A stretch of DNA of 29,222 bases from CAHJXF01 sp039936235 (lineage in GTDB: Bacteria > Pseudomonadota > Gammaproteobacteria > Burkholderiales > Burkholderiaceae_D), in contig JBDTIS010000169.1 in the NCBI GenBank assembly GCA_039936235.1, positions 1-29,222 of the forward strand, given 5' to 3'. The position numbers were made by a program, and so were the translations under genes. Below, one piece after another: positions 26,251 through 29,222 of the stretch. The notes beneath the pieces are model-generated. The model had not been told where the DNA came from. It searched no databases and worked only from the letters and a program-made list of their open reading frames with translations. Position 1 is the stretch's first letter. Every line of letters starts with the position of its first letter.

Positions 26251-26456
26251 CGGGTTGTACCAGCCCTCGATGGTGATGGACAACGCCAGGCGCGCGTTGG
26301 TCTTCGTCTTGAGGGTGGTTCGATCGAGCAGCTCGCATTCGAGGCTGGCGAAAAAGCTCTCGGCCATTGCGTTGTCGTCGAATCACCGACTGTACCCTTA
26401 GACGTTCGCACGCCCATGGCCCGGCAACGGCTGACCAACTCGACCGACGTGTATTG
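26251..26456 (-). pseudogene. IS3-family transposase (OrfB) remnant, frameshifted and truncated
   Basis: On the minus strand one frame reads QYTSVELVSRCRAMGVRTSK then GTVGD. After a one-base frameshift near 26378-26385 the next frame continues DNAMAESFFASLECELLDRT and ends IEGWYNP near 26251. These are the C-terminal catalytic-core motifs of IS3-family integrase-type transposases (the last DDE glutamate lies in AMAESFFASLE). The usual RRRHSALGY ending is missing and the N-terminal two thirds is absent. It is a dead fragment next to tRNA-Asn. Confidence 0.85.
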
Positions 26457-26594
26457 GGCGAATTCGACCGGTCGTCGCAACACTAGGTTTTTGAACAGAT
26501 CTGAGACGTGATGTTCTTTAGATCAATTCCAAACGCTGAACGCGACAGACCGGTGCCTGAATAAGGTGAGTCCCGTCGTGCAACGCTGCATGGC

Positions 26595-27002
26595 TCAAGC
26601 GGCATCGCTTCCGAGTTGATCCAGGATCGGGCAAGCGGGGCGATGGTCCCCCTTGCAGCAATCAGCGAGATTCTCGAGAACCTTCTTCATCTCCGTCATC
26701 GCCGCGATTCGCCGATCAAGGTCGGCGACGTGCGCCAAGGCGATCCGCTTGACGTCTGCACTCGCGCGCCGCCGGTCCTGCCAGAGTTTGAGCAGGTCGG
26801 CGATTTCCGCCATGCTAAAACCCAGGGCCCGGCCGCGGCGAATGAATCGCAGCGTGTGCACGTCCTGATCTCCGTACTGCCGATAGCCGGAGTCGGTGCG
26901 AGCAATCTTCGGCAACAGACCGAGCGATTCGTAGTGACGGACCATCTTGGAAGACAGACCGGCTTGTTTGGCCGCCTGCCCGATGTTCATCAACGTGCTC
27001 AT
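26595..27002 (-). CDS. cueR: MerR-family copper-responsive regulator CueR
   Basis: This is a 135-residue MerR-family activator. The winged helix-turn-helix begins MNIGQAAKQAGLSSKMVRHY, followed by ESLGLLPKIARTDSGYRQYG and the long dimer helix. The metal loop has Cys116 and Cys124 separated by seven residues (CCKGDHRPACPIL), the spacing of the Cu(I)/Ag(I)/Au(I) sensor CueR, and no third cysteine typical of MerR mercury sensors is present at the start of the dimer helix. The extra Cys115 is adjacent. Its ATG overlaps the copA stop (ATGA, 26999-27002), so regulator and pump are co-transcribed and the system is probably self-amplifying. Confidence 0.9.
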   Translation of the reverse strand: MSTLMNIGQAAKQAGLSSKMVRHYESLGLLPKIARTDSGYRQYGDQDVHTLRFIRRGRALGFSMAEIADLLKLWQDRRRASADVKRIALAHVADLDRRIAAMTEMKKVLENLADCCKGDHRPACPILDQLGSDAA

Positions 27003-29197
27003 TGCGAGTGTCCCTTCCAGCGCCGCAGCAGCAACGCGTTCGACACGACGCTGACGCTGCTGAGCGCCATCGCAGCGCCCGCGATGATCGGGTTCAACAG
27101 CCCGAGCGCGGCCAACGGAATACCGACGACGTTGTAGGCGAACGCCCAGAAGAGATTCTGACGGATCTTTCGATAGGTACGCCGCGAGATATCGATCGCG
27201 TCCACCACCAGCGTGGGATCGCCTCGCATCAGAGTGATGCCGGCCGCGTGCATGGCCACGTCGGTGCCCGTCGACATGGCGATGCCTACATCTGCTGCCG
27301 CCAGCGCCGGTGCATCGTTGATGCCGTCGCCGACCATCGCGACGGTCTGGCCGCCCTCTTTCAGTTGGCCGATGATCGCCGCCTTGCCCTCGGGCAGGAC
27401 CTCGGCCTCGACCCGATCGATGCCCAGCGCGGTTGCGACGGCGGCCGCACTCCCCCGATTGTCGCCAGTCACGAGAACGGAATGGACGCCGATGGCGCGC
27501 AACCGTGCGATGGCGGCACCGGCGGCCGGCTTGATCGCATCGCCAAATGCGAATAGCCCGAGAAGGCGCGGTCGAGCCGTTATGTCAGCGAGCCAGGACA
27601 CGGTACGACCCTCCGCGGCGAGCCGATCCGCCTGCGATCGAAGGGCCGAGACGTCGACGCCGAGCTCGTCCATCAAGCGTGAACTGCCGAGGCGCATCTG
27701 GCGCCCATCGACTTCTGCGGCCATGCCGCGTCCGGGCAATGAGCGCGCGTCGGCTGCGCCCGGAACCTCGATCCCGTCCGCCTTCGCGGTCGCAGTCACC
27801 GCTCGGCCCAGAGGATGTTCGCTACCCGCCTGGATCGCGGCAGCCCATGCCAACAGCGCGCTACGCGAGATTTCCACCGGCAACACCTCGACCAACGACG
27901 GCTTGCCTTCCGTGACGGTTCCCGTCTTGTCGAACGCCACGACGCGGATCGAATGAGCGATCTCGAGCGCCTCTGCGTCCTTGATGAGGATGCCATGCCG
28001 TGCAGCGACGCCGGTGCCCGCCATGATCGCCGTCGGTGTGGCCAGGCCGAGCGCGCACGGGCAGGCGATGACCAGGACCGCGACGGCATTCAGGATGGCC
28101 TGCTCCCACTGTCCGGTGCCCAGACCCCAAGCGAGCAATGTCAGCAGGGCGATGCCGAGGACCACGGGTACGAACACGGCACTGACCCGGTCGACGAGCC
28201 GCTGGATCGGCGCCTTCTTGGCTTGCGCCGACTCCACCATCCGGACGATCCGCGCCAGCGTCGATTCGGCGCCGACGGCGATCGTCTGCACGAGCAACAG
28301 CCCGTCCCCGTTCACCGAACCCCCGGTGACGCGACCGCCCGGTTCTCGCGTGACCGGCAGGCTTTCTCCTGTGATCAGCGACTCGTCGAGGTCGCTGGTG
28401 CCTTCCCGGATCGAGCCGTCGACCGGGACCCGCTCGCCTGGCCTGACCACGACGAGATCGCCCGGCTCGACCTGGTCGATCGGCACGTCGATGTCGACAC
28501 CGCCTCGGCGCAATCGCGCGGTTTCGGGACGGAGGGCATTGAGGGCACGGATCGCATCGGTCGTCTGCCGCTTCGCCCGCGCTTCCAGCCACTTGCCCAT
28601 CAGCACCAGGGTGATGACGATGGCCGACGATTCGAAGTACAGGTGACCCAGCGCCTCGGCGCCGTGCGCGAGCAGTTCGTAGACGCTCAGGCCGAACGCG
28701 GCCGACGTGCCGAGCGCGACCAGCAGATCCATGTTGCCGGCACCCGCTCGCAGCGCACTCCAGCCGGCGCGATAGAAACGAGCACCCAGCCAGAACTGGA
28801 CGGGGGCAGCCAAAGCGAGTTGCAGCCATCCCGGCAGCATCCAGTGACGACCGAAGACCAGGCCGAACATCGGTAATGCCAAAGGAAGCGAAAGCGCCGC
28901 CGCCACCGCGATCGGCCACCAGGTCGCCGTGGCCGGCGCTGCGGCCTTTGTGCTCGTCGAAGGCATGCTTGCCTTGTAGCCTGTCGCTTCCACAGCCGCG
29001 ATCAGCGCCCTGGTCGTGGCCGGCGACTCGAATTGGATCGCCGCGCGCTCGGTCGCCAGGTTGACTTCCGCCGAAACGACCCCGGAGACCTTGGCCAGAG
29101 CCCTCTCGACGCGCGACGAACACGACGCGCAGGTCATGCCTTCGATCTGCAGGTCGACGGTGTCGAGCGACGTTTGCATCAGGGCGGCGGTATCCAT
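26999..29197 (-). CDS. copA: Cu(I)-translocating P1B-type ATPase CopA
   Basis: This is a 732-residue inner-membrane copper exporter. It has one N-terminal heavy-metal domain with Cys23 and Cys26 (GMTCASCSSRV), about eight membrane helices, the actuator motif ITGES (275-279), the metal site CPC (379-381, VIACPCALGLATPT), the phosphorylation motif DKTGT with Asp423, the SEHP motif (459-462), the nucleotide-domain MVGDGINDAP (621-630), and the TM7/TM8 signatures AYN (687-689) and MALSS (710-714). These match the Cu(I)/Ag(I) P1B-1 subgroup. The ATG at 29197 starts a normal N-terminus. Only 25 bp of upstream sequence are in the window, so its CueR-controlled promoter, if any, lies outside. Confidence 0.96.
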   Translation of the reverse strand: MDTAALMQTSLDTVDLQIEGMTCASCSSRVERALAKVSGVVSAEVNLATERAAIQFESPATTRALIAAVEATGYKASMPSTSTKAAAPATATWWPIAVAAALSLPLALPMFGLVFGRHWMLPGWLQLALAAPVQFWLGARFYRAGWSALRAGAGNMDLLVALGTSAAFGLSVYELLAHGAEALGHLYFESSAIVITLVLMGKWLEARAKRQTTDAIRALNALRPETARLRRGGVDIDVPIDQVEPGDLVVVRPGERVPVDGSIREGTSDLDESLITGESLPVTREPGGRVTGGSVNGDGLLLVQTIAVGAESTLARIVRMVESAQAKKAPIQRLVDRVSAVFVPVVLGIALLTLLAWGLGTGQWEQAILNAVAVLVIACPCALGLATPTAIMAGTGVAARHGILIKDAEALEIAHSIRVVAFDKTGTVTEGKPSLVEVLPVEISRSALLAWAAAIQAGSEHPLGRAVTATAKADGIEVPGAADARSLPGRGMAAEVDGRQMRLGSSRLMDELGVDVSALRSQADRLAAEGRTVSWLADITARPRLLGLFAFGDAIKPAAGAAIARLRAIGVHSVLVTGDNRGSAAAVATALGIDRVEAEVLPEGKAAIIGQLKEGGQTVAMVGDGINDAPALAAADVGIAMSTGTDVAMHAAGITLMRGDPTLVVDAIDISRRTYRKIRQNLFWAFAYNVVGIPLAALGLLNPIIAGAAMALSSVSVVSNALLLRRWKGHSQ

Positions 29198-29222
29198 GGA
29201 GATGGGCCAGAGAAGGTCGGGT

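Overview
The window is high-GC DNA that looks like a betaproteobacterium, most likely Burkholderiales. The evidence is the complete iscRSUA-hscBA-fdx-iscX order, the hemC-hemD-hemX-hemY order, a low-molecular-weight tyrosine phosphatase between uvrB and iscR, and an aspartate/aromatic aminotransferase divergent from uvrB. The genus cannot be fixed from the sequence alone. Apart from one tRNA gene and four protein genes, everything is read from the minus strand.

Layout. 1-618: an inverted, diverged duplication of the hemX/hemY junction that truncates hemY, probably a contig chimera of two related strains. 538-4780 (minus): gdhA-hemC-hemD-hemX-(hemY), a run that starts with glutamate dehydrogenase and continues with tetrapyrrole synthesis. 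4951-7012: the proteasome-like peptidase Anbu convergent with a transglutaminase-family protein, separated by palindromic repeats. 7224-8455 (plus): an alpha/beta hydrolase and a RidA-family protein. 8465-14945 (minus): iscR-iscS-iscU-iscA-hscB-hscA-fdx-iscX-mtfA. A near-perfect IscR type 1 operator overlaps the iscR promoter, and a terminator-like hairpin sits between iscA and hscB. 15269-17963 (minus): a low-molecular-weight phosphatase and uvrB. 18181-19419 (plus): the aminotransferase.

19429-25623 (minus) is the most unusual block. It is a tight four-gene operon encoding a response regulator fused to a class III nucleotide cyclase, a 1085-residue hybrid histidine kinase (HisKA, HATPase, two receivers, Hpt), an outer-membrane beta-barrel protein and a small periplasmic phosphate-binding-like protein. 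No ABC permease or ATPase is present. I read it as a candidate envelope sensing system in which a binding protein and barrel feed a phosphorelay that may end in a cyclic-nucleotide output.

25624-29222: a gene-free leader region, tRNA-Asn(GTT), a perfect 11-bp inverted repeat, a frameshifted and truncated IS3-family transposase, and a copA-cueR copper-efflux operon reaching the window edge. This stretch looks like an accessory insertion next to a tRNA.
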